Source: Aquarana catesbeiana
Lineage: Eukaryota > Chordata > Amphibia > Anura > Ranidae
Reading direction: 5' to 3'
DNA: 64,000 nt
Assembly: GCF_042186555.1 (NCBI RefSeq)
Contig: NC_133329.1
Location: 188,887,206-188,951,205 of the forward strand
Positions 1 to 10,567 of this stretch are shown piece by piece. The position numbers and the translations under genes were made by a program. The notes under the pieces were generated by a model. The model saw nothing but the letters and a program-made list of their open reading frames with translations. It searched no databases and was not told where the DNA came from. How positions within the stretch are numbered: the stretch's first letter is position 1; every line of letters starts with the position of its first letter.

Positions 1-199
1 ATGATGCATGCATATTCTTAGCCCCCAAGTGCATAACCTTACATTTATCAACATTAAACCTCATCTGCCACATAGTTGCCCAATCAGACAGTGCATTGAG
101 GTCGGCTTGTAAATTGGAGACATCCTGTAAGGATGTTATTCCACTGCATAGCTTGGTGTCATCTGCAAAGACAGAAATGTTACTTTTGATCCCAGTCCC
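1..199 (-). pseudogene. CR1/L2-like LINE reverse transcriptase fragment
   Basis: Read on the minus strand, one frame is open from a TAG at 200-202 to the window edge. It carries the RT catalytic box as FADDTKL (FADD at 158-169), followed by about 45 residues ending in a DKCKVMHLG motif, which is typical of the region after the YADD box in CR1/L2/Rex1-type non-LTR retrotransposons. Only this slice of RT is present. The piece continues off the left edge and is cut on its other side by a gypsy-type sequence. I infer the CR1/L2-like clade from the motif spacing; the exact family is not determined. Confidence 0.75.
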
Positions 200-204
200 C
201 TAGG

Positions 205-370
205 TTGTACCGGAGCAGCCACGGTGGGGGATTCCAGGTGAGCCGCGTGACTCAGGAGCGTTTGTAACGCCATGGCAAACTGATTCATGCGGTGATCTTG
301 CTCATCCAATCTGGAAAAAATATTACCAACAAGTAGATTGACTGTATCTTCTGAATTCAGGGCCTTCGCC
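205..370 (-). pseudogene. Gypsy-type Gag N-terminus fragment
   Basis: On the minus strand a frame of about 50 codons encodes a polar, helical segment (EDTVNLLVGNIFSRLDEQ, then a Met/Gln/Leu-rich stretch). This resembles the N-terminal Gag of vertebrate Ty3/gypsy elements, where a short coiled segment follows the start. It lies directly downstream, in element orientation, of an LTR end at about 374, the normal position of gag. The rest of gag is missing: the frame abuts the LINE fragment at the left edge. The assignment rests on position and composition. Confidence 0.45.
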
Positions 371-373
371 TAC

Positions 374-730
374 TGTCAGAAACCATGAACCAGACCTAGA
401 CAGAAGTAGAGTAAAATCACACTTGTTTATTAATAAAAATAAAAAAGGTAAATAGAGTAAGCGTAGTCAAAGCATAGCCAAAGTCCAGTAACCGGATCGG
501 GTAGTCAGCCAAGCCAGAGTTCAGTAACCAGATCAGGTAATCAGCCAAGCCAGAGTTCAGTAACCAGATCAGGTAATCAGCCAGGCCAGAAGTCAGGTAT
601 CCAAGTAGAGGAACAGCAAGCAGGCTAAGGAGCCAGAAGGGATGTCAGCAAAGCCAGTCTTTAAAAAGGAACGCAGGAGATGGTTTGTGATGTGATGTGA
701 CCAAGGCGAATTGACTATACCTAAAACTAA
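374..730 (-). repeat. Gypsy-type LTR fragment with 36-bp repeats
   Basis: On the minus strand this segment would end in TGACA at 374, directly before the gag-like fragment. It includes a possible AATAAA poly(A) signal near 430. A 36-bp unit (beginning agtccagtaacc, later agttcagtaacc) is repeated about three times at 484-594. The outer LTR border could not be placed; 730 is an estimate where sequence character changes to AT-rich. Confidence 0.45.
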
Positions 731-1098
731 AGTTGGGACTTTATATGAGGCAATAAAAAATATACATACGCCTCCATCCCTGATACATTGAAAAAGAGAA
801 TAAATGATGGGACTTTATATGAAGCATATCACTAAGTTAAATGAGCCAATCAGTGTATACATTATTTATTAGTTGCAAAAAGTCATACATACACATATAA
901 AGTAATAAATAATAAATTGAAATAATAATGTATTAATAATTCTCAATAAGTAGGTCTAAACATTTCATGATAATACATGATAGATTGAATCATCAACACT
1001 AAATGATAATGTAATAATATGCTGATAGGCATTGAGTGGCAGAATGCAAACATTTCATAATACATAATTGATTCAATATAATATACATTGTACTAGAC
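731..1098. other. AT-rich stretch without recognised genes
   Basis: This is AT-rich sequence with two partly similar segments containing gggactttatatga near 733 and 810. I see no gene, RNA or clear transposon end here. Confidence 0.4.
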
Positions 1099-1230
1099 CA
1101 GGGGTCTTCAAACTACGGCCCTCCAGTTGTTAAGGAACTACAATTCCCATCATGCCTAGTCATGTCTGTTAATGTCTCATGGGATGTGTAGTTCCGCAAC
1201 AGCTGGAGGGCCGTAGTTTGAGGATCCCTG
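1099..1230. mobile_element. hAT-type MITE, 132 bp
   Basis: The element starts CAGGGGTCTTCAAACTACGG and ends with a near-perfect inverse complement, so most of it is a palindrome. It is flanked by an exact 8-bp duplication, tactagac, at 1091-1098 and 1231-1238. CAG...CTG ends plus an 8-bp TSD are the hallmark of hAT elements. It has no coding capacity and depends on a transposase supplied elsewhere. Confidence 0.88.
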
Positions 1231-1238
1231 TACTAGAC

Positions 1239-2394
1239 CTTAGGTATGTAGACCACAATTGTAGTAGTAGCGACATATGGGTATAAAAAGAAAATAGCGG
1301 ATCGGTTCATTAAAATAGAATGTAATATAGTACAGATATTCAACTATGTACTGTGACAACGCATCATAGGAAAGCTCTACGCGTTTTGTGGTTAAAATAT
1401 CACTCATCAGGAGCAGATGCAGGATTTAGGGGTATCTATAATGAAATAAAATTACCAAATTAATATAATAATAAAAAATGTATAGACATAGAGGAGAGAG
1501 GGGGAACACAGAAGGTCCCAGTCATTCTCACCTATCTGTAATATATGGGTACGAATGTAGATAGTATCACAGGTAAAAGACATTATAGAGAATGTTATCC
1601 CTGGAAGCTGAGATGGAAGACCTTGAGGCACGGCAAGGCACCAATAGCCAATAGTTGATATAGGAATAAGATATCCAATTTGCAGCTGTGGTGTATAATT
1701 AGTGGTATATATTGTAGTTGATTCCCGGGGGTATCTGTGGGGATCAATAAGTAAAAAATAAAAATGAACTAATTCCACAGCTGAGAAACCGGGGAGAAAC
1801 TCCCCAATATTAGGGTGTGGTGAGAAAATAACCATGTGAATGAAAAGAGAGAGGTGTTGGAATGAGAATAAGTGGGGGAATAAAGTTGAACTATTAAATG
1901 TGAGACTGGTGTGATATAGCATAAGTACCTGCAAAAATGTGTGTGGGAAACTAATCCAAAAACCATGCAGCAGTATGTGTCTTGCAGGTGAAGCCAGCTA
2001 GTGTGTCTGCGTGGGATGTAAGTCATATAAGTAGCGGCCGTGTATCAGGAATGACCATCAACGTCACGCAGCGTCATTGGGGGAGGCGGCGCCACCGCCT
2101 GAGCAACAATATGTGCTCGGCATTTGGCGCCCATGCCTTCCACGTGGGATACGCAGATGGATGCACACGTCGGTGGCACGGCGTCATGAATGACGTCACC
2201 CGTTCGACATGTGGGCGTGGCATCGACCTGCAGAGGGAGCCAAGGCGAAGGCAGGAATGAAGTGAGCTGGAGATCTTTAAGTAGGTGGGACTGACAAGCA
2301 GATCCACAACAGCTGGTTAACTGTGGAGAGAGATGAGAGCTGGCCAATTAGCCGACAGCTGAGCGGCCAGCTCAGATAAGGAAGGGCTGAGCCA
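1239..2394. other. Unassigned intergenic sequence
   Basis: About 1.2 kb with no convincing gene. The left part is AT-rich and contains a acgcgttttgtgg...catcaggag motif (about 1379-1412) of a kind common in dispersed vertebrate repeats. The part at 2000-2240 is GC-rich with several cgtca/tgacg motifs. Short open frames on both strands overlap one another and have no recognisable domain. Confidence 0.4.
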
Positions 2395-2500
2395 GCCCTG
2401 ACAGGGGGCCAGTGTGACAGGTGGGGGGCCAGTGTCACAAGAGACAGGTGGGGGGCCAGTGTGACAGGTGGGGGGCCCAGTGTCACAGGTGGGGGGCCAG

Positions 2501-2789
2501 TGTCGGGCTTAGCTTACATGAGAAGCCCAAATGCAAGAAGCAACATGCTTCCTTGTGATGTCCGCGGGATGTCCCTCCAGCTTGCACAGTTCCCTTCCCG
2601 AGTGTCAGTGTATACAATGGAGAGGGGAGGGGCCTCTGACCCGAGCATGTATCGGCAAGACTCAGAGTGTACAAGCAGAGGGACAAACTTGTGCACTGAA
2701 TCTGGTGCCTGCTCGGGTCAGAGTCTCCTCCCCTCTCCATTGTATATACTGGCACTCGGGAAGTGAATGTGCTGGCTGGAGGGACATCC
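2501..2789. repeat. Palindromic MITE-like unit, copy 1
   Basis: The left arm (about 2568-2650, ggatgtccctccagc... to gacccgagca) is the inverse complement, with few mismatches, of the right arm (about 2708-2789). Arms of about 80 bp around a short centre resemble a foldback MITE. No TSD is visible because minisatellite abuts both sides. Confidence 0.75.
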
Positions 2790-3780
2790 TATGTGGCAGG
2801 TGGTGGGGGCAGTGTGACAGATGATAGATGGCGGCCAGTGTCACAGGTGACAGGTAGGGGGCCAGTGTCACAGGTGGGGAGGCAGTGTGACAGGTGGGGG
2901 GCCAGTGTGACAGGTGGGGGGGCCAGTTTCACAGGTGACAGGTGGGGGGGCCAGTGTCACAGGTGACAGGTTAGGAGGCCAGTGTCACAGGAGACAGGTG
3001 AGGGGCCAGTGTCACAGGTGGGGGGCCAATGCCACAGGAGACAGGTGGGGGGGCCCAGTGTCACAGGTGACAGGTGGGGGTTAGTATCACAGGTGACAGG
3101 TGGGGGGCCAGTGTCACAGGTGGGGGGGCAGTGTCACGGGGGGGGTTAAGTGTCACAGGAGACAGGTGGGGGCCAGTGTGACAGGTGGGGGGCAGTGTCA
3201 CAGGTGACAGGTTAGGAGGCCAATGTCACAGGAAACAGGTGGGGGGCCAGTGTCACAGGAGACAGGTGGGGGGGCCAGTTTCACAGGTGACAGGTGGGGG
3301 GGCCAGTGTCACAGGTGACAGGTTAGGAGGCCAGTGTCACAGGAGCCAGGTGAGGGGCCAGTGTCACAGGTGGGGGGCCAGTGCCACAGGAGACAGGTGG
3401 GGGGGCCCAGTGTCACAGGTGACAGGTGGGGGTTAGTATCACAGGTAACAGGTGGGGGGCCAGTGTCACAGGTGGGGGGGCAGTGTCACGGGGGGTTAAG
3501 TGTCACAGGAGACAGGTGGGGGCCAGTGTGACAGGTGGGGGGGCAGTGTCACAGGTGACAGGTTAGGAGGCCAATGTCACAGGAAACAGGTGGGGGGCCA
3601 GTGTCACAGGTGGGGGGCCAGTGTCACAGGAGACAGGTGGGGGCCCAGTGTCACAGGTGGGGGCCAGTGTCACTGGAGACAGGTGGGGGCCAGTGTGACA
3701 GGTGGGGTGCCAGTGTCACAGGTGACAGGTGGGAGGAAGGTGTTACAGGTGGGGGACCAATGTCACAGGTGGGGGGCCAG

Positions 3781-4069
3781 TGTCGGGCTTACCTTACATG
3801 AGAAGCCCAAATGCAAGAAGCAGCATGCTTCCTTGTGATGTCCGCAGGATGTCCCTCCAGCCTGCACAGTTCACTTCCCAAGTATCAGTGTATACAATGG
3901 AGGGGGGAGGGGCCTCTGACCCGAGCATGTATCGGCAAGACTCAGAGTGTACAAGCAGAAGGACAAACTTTGCACTGAATCTGGTGCCTGCTTGGGTCAG
4001 AGGCTCCTCCCCTCTCCATTGTATACACTGACACTCGGGAAGTGAATGTGCTGGCTGGAGGGACATCCT
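3781..4069. repeat. Palindromic MITE-like unit, copy 2
   Basis: Same unit as copy 1 with point differences, starting at the tgtcgggctt border and ending at ggacatcc. The minisatellite resumes directly after the same tail (atggggcaggtggtgggggc) as in copy 3, so the junctions are shared. This argues for duplication of the whole block rather than repeated insertion. Confidence 0.75.
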
Positions 4070-4568
4070 ATGGGGCAGGTGGTGGGGGCAGTGTGGCAGA
4101 TGATAGATGGGGGGGCCAGTGTCACAGGTGACAGGTAGGGGGCCAGTGTCACAGGTGGGGGGCCCGTGTCACAGGTGGGGAGGCAGTGTGACAGGTGGGG
4201 GGCCAGTGTGACAGGTGGGGGGGGCCAGTGTCACAGGTGACAGGTTAGGAGGCCAGTGTCACAGGAGACAGGTGGGAGGCCAGTGTCACAGGAGACAAGT
4301 GGGGGCCAGTGTCACAGGTGGGGGGCCAATGTCACAGGTGACAAGTGGGGGCCAGTATCACAGGTAACAGGTGGGGGGCCAGTGTCGCAGGTGACAGGTG
4401 GGGGCTAGTATCACAGGTGACAGGTGGGGGGCCAGTGTCACAAGTGGGGGGCCAGTGTCACAGGAGACAGGTGGGGGCCAGTGTGACAGGTGGGAGGCCA
4501 GTGTCACAGGTGACAGGTAGGGGGCCAGTGTCACAGGTGGGGGACCAGTGTCACAGGTGGGGGGCCAG

Positions 4569-4857
4569 TGTTTGGCTTACCTTACATGAGAAGCCCAAAT
4601 GAAAGAAGCAGCATGTTTCCTTGTGATGTCTGCAGGATGTCCCTCCAGCCTACACAGTTCACTTCCCGAGTGTCAGTGTATACAATGGAGAGGGGAGGGG
4701 CCTCTGACCCGAGCATGTATGGGCAAGACTCAGAGTGTACAAGCAGAGGGACAAACTTGTGCACTGAATCTGGTGCCTGCTTGGGTCAGAGGCTCCTCCC
4801 CTCTTCATTGTATACACTGGCACTCGGGAAGTGAATGTGCTGGCTGGAGGGACATCC
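4569..4857. repeat. Palindromic MITE-like unit, copy 3
   Basis: Third copy of the inverted-repeat unit, with the same borders and internal order as copies 1 and 2 and a slightly changed start (tgtttggctt). Confidence 0.75.
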
Positions 4858-5286
4858 TATGGGGCAGGTGGTGGGGGCAGTGTGACAGATGATAGATGGG
4901 GGCCAGTGTCACAGGTGACAGGTGGGGGGGCCAGTGTGACAGGTGGGGGGCCAGTGTCACAGGAGACAGGTGGGGGCAAGTGTCACAGGAGACAGGTGGG
5001 AGGCCATTGTCACAGGTGGGGGCCCAGTGTCACAGGTGACAGGTGGGGGCCAGTATCACAGGTGACAGGTAGGGGGCCACTGTCACAGGTGGGGGGCCAG
5101 TGTCACAGGAGACAGGTGGGGGGCCAGTGTCACAAGTGGGGGGCCAGTGTCACAGGAGACAGGTGAGGGGCCAGTGTTACAGGTGGGGGCCAGTGTCACA
5201 GGAGACAGGTGGAGGCCAGTGTCACAGGAGACAGGTGGGGGGCCAGTGTGACAGGTGGGGGACCAATGTCACAGGTGGGGGGCCAG

Positions 5287-5594
5287 TGTCAGGCTTACCT
5301 TACATGAGAAGCCCAAATGCAAGAAGCAGCATGCTTCCTTGTGATGTCAGGCGGGATGTCCCTCCAGCTTGCACAGTTCACTTCCCAAGTGTCAGTGTAT
5401 ACAGTGGAGAGGGGAGGGGCCTCTGACCCGAGCATGTATCAGCAAGACTCAGAGTGTAAAAGCAGAGGGACAAACTTGTGCACTGAATCTGGTTTCTGCT
5501 CGGGTCAGAGGCTCCTCCCCTCTCCATTGTATACTCTAAGACTCGGGAAGTGAATGTGCTGGCTGGACGGACATCCCACGGACATCACATAGCT
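5287..5594. repeat. Palindromic MITE-like unit, copy 4 with the longest right end
   Basis: This copy closes the satellite. Its right arm runs on through cggacatcccacggacatcaca, which pairs with tgtgatgtc...gggatgtcc at the start of its left arm (about 5338-5362). The other copies lose this outer part of the right arm and pass into minisatellite. It is therefore the best guide to the original element end. Confidence 0.75.
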
Positions 5595-6306
5595 GCCGAT
5601 TGCCGCCCCCCTCCCCTGTTTAGTTAGATGCCAGCCGGAGGTACAGGGGGAGGTGTGGGGTCTTGGGGTCCCCCACACTGGCAGAATGCCAGGGCCCAGT
5701 TGCAAGTGCGACTGTTGTGACCCTGGTAATTCCGCCACTGATATTGCCAAAGACAATGTTGGAAAAGATTCACAACGGAAGTATAAATATTTCTCAGCAT
5801 TGTGATATAAGAAAAGATTTAAAAGAATCCAAGTATTAAGTCACTGGTCATTCAAATCCATCTGTCAAAACGAAATATCATATCACAAAATCACCTTTGA
5901 GATATTATACTACACTGCAAGGGATATGATACATTCAGATAAATGGACTGCAATACAGCTTTTGACTAAATATTATTGGGACAATGGAGGAAAGAGTTTT
6001 TTTTCATGAATAATTGATATTTGCATGATGGATAAAGACAAAGATCCTATTCTCATTTAACCAACATATTGCCCAATATTAACACAAAATTAAATTAAAA
6101 AGGAAGGCAGCCATGATATCATCTGCAATATGACACCTATTAATCTTATCAAGACACAGATTAAAAATTCCAAATAAATCTTCCCCCTGCAGGGAAGTCC
6201 GAATCACATTTCTGAGACTGGGATGACCTCTAGTGGACAGGTAAAGAAACAACCAGTCACCTCCTACATTTGACTGGCCATTAAGAAGACAGTCAATATT
6301 GAGTAA
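5595..6306. other. Unassigned sequence
   Basis: About 700 bp with no gene, RNA or transposon end that I can support. The first 150 bp are GC-rich and the remainder AT-rich. Confidence 0.4.
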
Positions 6307-6740
6307 TGTCCTGTACAAACGACCGGTTTTACCGTCGGAATAAACTCTGAAGGTTTTTCCAATGGAGTTCAGACAGAATTCCGCTCAAGCTGTCTTTTAT
6401 ACACATGGGCACACCAAATTCCGACCGTCCAGAACGCGGTGACATACAACACGTATGACGGTATAAGAAAATGGAAGTTCAATAGCCAGTAGCCAATAGC
6501 TTCCGTCTCGTACTTGCTTCAGAGCATGCATCGTTTTTGGTGCGGCGGAACAGCATAGAGACGAGCGGTTTTTCCGATAGTAATTTGTTCCATCGGAAAA
6601 ATATAGAACATGTTCTCTATCTAAGTCCGTCTGAATTTTCAATGGGAAAAGCCGATGGGGCATACACACGGTCGGATTATACGATGAAAAGCTCCCATCG
6701 GATTCTTTCTGTCGGAAATTCCACTCGTGTGTACACGGCA
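6307..6740. mobile_element. PIF/Harbinger-like MITE, 434 bp
   Basis: The ends are imperfect inverted repeats: tgtcctgtacaaacgaccgg on the left against the complement of the right end, tgccgtgtacacacgagtgg. The body is rich in paired tccgtcgga/tccgacgga-like motifs. A 3-bp duplication, taa, flanks it (6304-6306 and 6741-6743), as expected for PIF/Harbinger-type integration. There is no transposase. I recall closely similar sequence as a common repeat in ranid frogs. Confidence 0.7.
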
Positions 6741-6764
6741 TAAGACTCCTTTCACACAACAGCG

Positions 6765-7520
6765 TGTAGGCAGCTGTAGTGCAGGGCAGCCTAGCTGGCT
6801 GCAAGAGGAAGTGAGTTAGCAAGTGTATATACTCTTCAGCGATTTGATATGTTTATGTGTACATATGTTCAGAGCTGTTTGGCCTCTATAATTGTCTCCA
6901 GCGCCATTTTGGAGAAGCCTGGCGTCCTGATAGGACAAGCAAATTTCTGGAGATTTGGTTGGATATCTGATATAGGAAAGCCCAGCCACATTGAGAGGAG
7001 ATCACGTGTGTGTATAGACAGGAAGAGAGACCTCGCTGTGAGGGAGAGTTAGGAGAAGGTAGGGAGAGTGTTCCGGCTTGTGAGGGATAGCTCAGGGTTC
7101 CTACGGAGTCCTGTATCGGCAATCCTGGTTGGATGAAAGACTCCCCATTGCGGATAATAAATCCAGTATCCTCGCTGTGAGGGAGGGACAAGTGTATCAG
7201 ATGCCTATATCCATCTGCTGAAGGAATACCGCTGTTACTGGGTAACGTGTGCGAATATCAGCCTCTACCGATACACATTGTGTGCTTGGGTTTATACTGT
7301 GTCAGTCAGTGGAAAGTGCCTATAGTGCTGACGAATACTACCGCTTAAATCAGAAGTGACTTTGCTGTGTATCTGTGCCTCCATGCTTGGAGTGAAACTA
7401 CTTGCATTACTGCTGTAAATACTCTTCCTACTACCTCTCCGGTAATAAACGTTGCCTGGTTTATAAAGTCAGTACGTGTGATTCCTTCGGTGAAGCCGCT
7501 ACACCCTACACCCGCTTACA
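6765..7520 (+). repeat. Gypsy-1 5' LTR
   Basis: 756 bp starting TGTAGG and ending CTTACA, so the ends are short inverted repeats TGTA...TACA. The start is fixed by the copy at 12282 and the end by the adjoining primer-binding region. aataaa occurs near the 3' part (about 7444). Confidence 0.88.
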
Positions 7521-7523
7521 TTT

Positions 7524-7541
7524 TGGCGTAGTCGGCAGGAT
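7524..7541 (+). promoter_or_regulatory. Gypsy-1 primer-binding site
   Basis: A tRNA-type primer-binding sequence, tggcgtagtcggcaggat, starts three bases after the LTR. The 5' TGG is the expected complement of a tRNA CCA end. I could not assign the tRNA. Confidence 0.6.
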
Positions 7542-7569
7542 GTCAGAACCATAGTTCTCAAGCCGGGGA

Positions 7570-8560
7570 GTGGCTAGAGGGTCAATCATGGCACCATATG
7601 GAGCAGCTTTGGCCCTAATTCCAAAATTTAGTGGCATGAATATTCCCCTGACAGATTGGGTGGAGAGATTGGACAGTTCAGTCCGCTTGTTCGAAATACC
7701 CGCAGCACACTTTGCAGATTTGGCGGTTAATGCGCTAGAAGGAGAAGCCTGCCAGGCTGTGATGGTTCTGCCCGAGAAGGAAAGGGATAGCAGAACAGCT
7801 ATTGAGGGCAGCCTAGAAAGCCTGTATGGCGGGAGTACCTCCATAGCTGAACTCCGGAAGAGTTTCTATTGTCGGGAGTAGCATGACTGAGAGACTATCC
7901 CTCAATTTGCAGTGGCCCTACAGGAAATCTGGTGCCGGTTGGAGGAGAAAATGGCCCCCGCCGGAACTGGGGTCCCTAACTCTGATCAGCTTATCTGGAC
8001 CAGTTCCTCGCTGGTGTATGGTCCTCTTCATTAAAGAGATCCTTAAGGGATCGAGTGAGGGCTGATGGTACGGTGAAATTCGCTGCTATCCTACAAGAGG
8101 CCATTGAGAGGGAACAGGAAGAGCCGGACCATGAACGGGTTGGTGCCAGAAGCCAGGTTACCACCACTCATGGAGCCAGGTGGCCAGTGGTGCGGGAGGA
8201 AGCGACTACCCCATGCCCTGCCACCGCCTCAAATGCGGGGATGCCCTCGATGGAAAAGGTCGTATGAGACCTAGTTGATATGGTCGCCTCCCTCAGGCAA
8301 GAGGTGGCAGCTCTGCGAAGCGGGTCCGAACAACCCCAGGCGGCGATCAACCCCCTCCGGAGGGACCCCGATATTGACCAAAAATGCTGCCAGTGTGGAA
8401 GGTTAAGCCACGTCGCAAGAAATTGTGCGAGACGGGGAGCCCAGAACATACAAAACCTTCCTTTAAACCAGAGATTCCTGTGGCGGAGGGGCAACCCACA
8501 GCAAATGTTCGTTCACTGCCTTATCATGATCCTACAATGATTTCTGGGTGCCCAGTGGCG
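7570..8560 (+). pseudogene. gag: Gypsy-1 Gag, frameshifted
   Basis: The first 103-residue frame (7570-7881) resembles the capsid N-terminus of gypsy Gag (PKFSG...DWVERLDSSV...). It ends at a TAG after FYCRE. Gag-like reading then moves between frames through about 8270. A zinc knuckle CCQCGRLSHVARNC (C-x2-C-x4-H-x4-C) lies at about 8385-8427. Gag would package the element RNA in cytoplasmic particles. The several frame changes show it cannot be made as one protein. Confidence 0.8.
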
Positions 8561-9022
8561 ACAGTGATGTTCAATGGACAGCCGGCCAGATGTCTGGTGG
8601 ACAATGGATCAGAAGTCACCACTATGGTGTGCCCCCTTCCTGTGGTAGCTAGAAGACACGTAAGAGGGGCCACGGTGATGGTCGAACCACAACGCAACCT
8701 GGAAACCAAAGGTGAATGGATGGTAGCCAGAACTCTGTCTGTTGTATGTCAGGGACAAGTGTTGGTGCAACTAGTTAACTTGGGGTCCACACCTCTTCAA
8801 ATGCCCATGGATGTGGCCATTGCAGATTTGTATACAGTACCCAAAAGCTGCATTACTGATCCTTGCCCTAAGGTGGAGGCCGCCTGTGCTGCTTTTCAGA
8901 TGGCTCTACCTAATTCAACTGAGACCCATCTCCCGAAATTGTTAACACAACTGGCACTTCCGGTGCAGGGGATGACCCCAGAACAAAGCAACAAGCTCCA
9001 GCAACTAGTTGCAGACATTTGA
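8384..9022 (+). pseudogene. pol: Gypsy-1 protease region of Pol
   Basis: This 212-codon open frame contains the retropepsin-like active-site segment CLVDNGSEVT at about residues 70-79 (DNGS in place of the usual DTG/DSG), preceded by a hydrophobic VATVMFNG strand. The aspartic protease would cut Gag-Pol. The frame overlaps the gag knuckle in another frame, which may be ancestral frameshift design or decay. It ends at a TGA before RT. Confidence 0.75.
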
Positions 9023-10369
9023 TGGCATTCTCTCAAGGCCCTGAAGACTATGGCTGTACTAATGCTTTGGATCATTCCATCCACACTGGAGACACGGCTC
9101 CTATTCGGAAAAGGTATCGTAATATACCCCCGGCTCTTTGTCAAGAGGTCAAAGACCTATTACGCGGAATGCTGCAAGGGGGGGTGATTCATGAGAGTCG
9201 TAGTCCCTGGGCTGCACCCATAGTTCTTGTGTGGAAAAAGAATGGCAACGTATGTTTTTGTGTGGACTATTGCATATTGAATGCCTGTACCCATCGGTAT
9301 GCCTACCCCCTGCCCCGGGTTGAAGAATCCCTAATGGCCTTGGGACAGGCTTAGTACTTACACTCTAGATTTGGCCAGCGGATATTGGCAGGTCCCGGTA
9401 AAAGAGGAAGATCGTGAAAAAACGGCCTTTATCACCCCTATGGGACTATACGAGTTTAATCGGATACCCTTTGGCCTGACTAATGCCCCAGTACATTACA
9501 AAGGCTAATGGAACATTGCTTGGGAGACTAGAAATTTGAATCTGTTCTGATTCACTTAGATGACATCATCATCTTTTCCAGAACGTTCGAGGATTATTTG
9601 CTACACCTGGATCAAGTCCTCTAGCGGCTAGCCCAGTAAGGCCTTCGGCTCAAACCGGAAAAATGTCATCTCATGAAAACAAAACAAAAATCCAGTATTT
9701 GGGGCGTGTGGTTGAGGCAAAAGGGGTGTACCCAGATCCCCAAAAAATTCAGACTGTACAGACATGGACAATCCCTAAAACGGTAACAGAGCTTTGCTCT
9801 TTCTTGGGGCTTGTGGGTTACTACCGCAGATTCATTCCGAACTTTGCTACTATGGCAGCCCCTTTGACCCAGCCCATCGAAAAGCAAAATCTTTTTCCAG
9901 CATTACTGACAGTTGGGGGGCAGCACAAAGTGAGGCATTGGAGGCCCTCAAGGCAAAGCTGACTTCCGCTCCCATATTGGCTTACGCTGACTAACGTAAA
10001 CCCTTTTGGATGTACACCGATGCCAGTCTCCAAGGATTGGGGGCTGTGCTGGCTCAGGAACAAGATGGAACGGAGAGTGTGATCACCTATGCAAGTCGGA
10101 GTTTACGCCGTACCGAATGTAACCCAGCCAACTTCAGTTCCTTTAAACTTGAGTTGTTAGCGGTAGTCTGGGCCGTCACTGAAAAGTTTGCTGAGTACTT
10201 AGTAAGTGGTTACGTAGACATATATACTGACAACAATCCTCTTGCCTATCTAGAGACTGTTAAACTGGGGGCCTTGGAGCAACGTTGGGTGGCACGACTG
10301 GCCCAGTTAAACTATACCATTCACTACAAGCCAGGATGCTCCAATGGTAATGCTGATGCTCTCTCCTGA
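9019..10369 (+). pseudogene. pol: Gypsy-1 reverse transcriptase and RNase H, broken
   Basis: RT begins near 9019 with GGVIHESRSPWAAPIVLV, the usual gypsy RT entry. The frame stops at 9354, after which reading continues in other frames. The catalytic box survives as HLDD followed by IIIFS at about 9553-9573. The thumb/connection (YYRRFIPNFA) is at about 9820. RNase H is open at 10010-10369 with its first Asp in YTDAS and a YTDNNPL motif. At least four frame changes or stops separate the blocks. It would copy element RNA into DNA if intact. Confidence 0.88.
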
Positions 10370-10567
10370 TTTCCCCTCGACAGGCCTCAGGATGATCTAG
10401 ATCAACAACTCAAAGAGGATGAGGTTGTTCCCTCCGGGACCCACCGGCAAGAGAAACTGGCTTCCACGGCTCTGCAAAGCAACCAAGTTCTGCCAAGAGG
10501 GCCAGAGATTCATACTCCTGGAGAGTAGCTGCAACTCCAGTGGAAAGACCCTGACATTGATCAGCTC

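Larger units (their letters stand above)
2395..5594. repeat. Composite satellite: minisatellite arrays alternating with a palindromic unit
   Basis: Arrays of a GC-rich minisatellite fill 2400-2500, 2790-3780, 4070-4568 and 4858-5286. The basic unit is about 20 bp (gtgtcacaggtggggggcca) or 27 bp when a gacaggt segment is added. Between and after them lie four copies of a unit of about 290-310 bp, listed separately. The spacing of the copies (about 1280, 788 and 718 bp) differs because the arrays differ in length. Open frames over the arrays read as repeated GGQCHRWG-like peptides and are by-products of the repeat. Confidence 0.9.

Noticed and set aside
2461..5426. Many 65-110-residue frames rich in Gly/Gln/Cys/His/Arg
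   Set aside because: They are translations of the GC-rich minisatellite and change frame with repeat length.
6397..6822. 141-residue minus-strand frame
   Set aside because: It covers a palindromic MITE and the start of an LTR; no domain and no codon structure.
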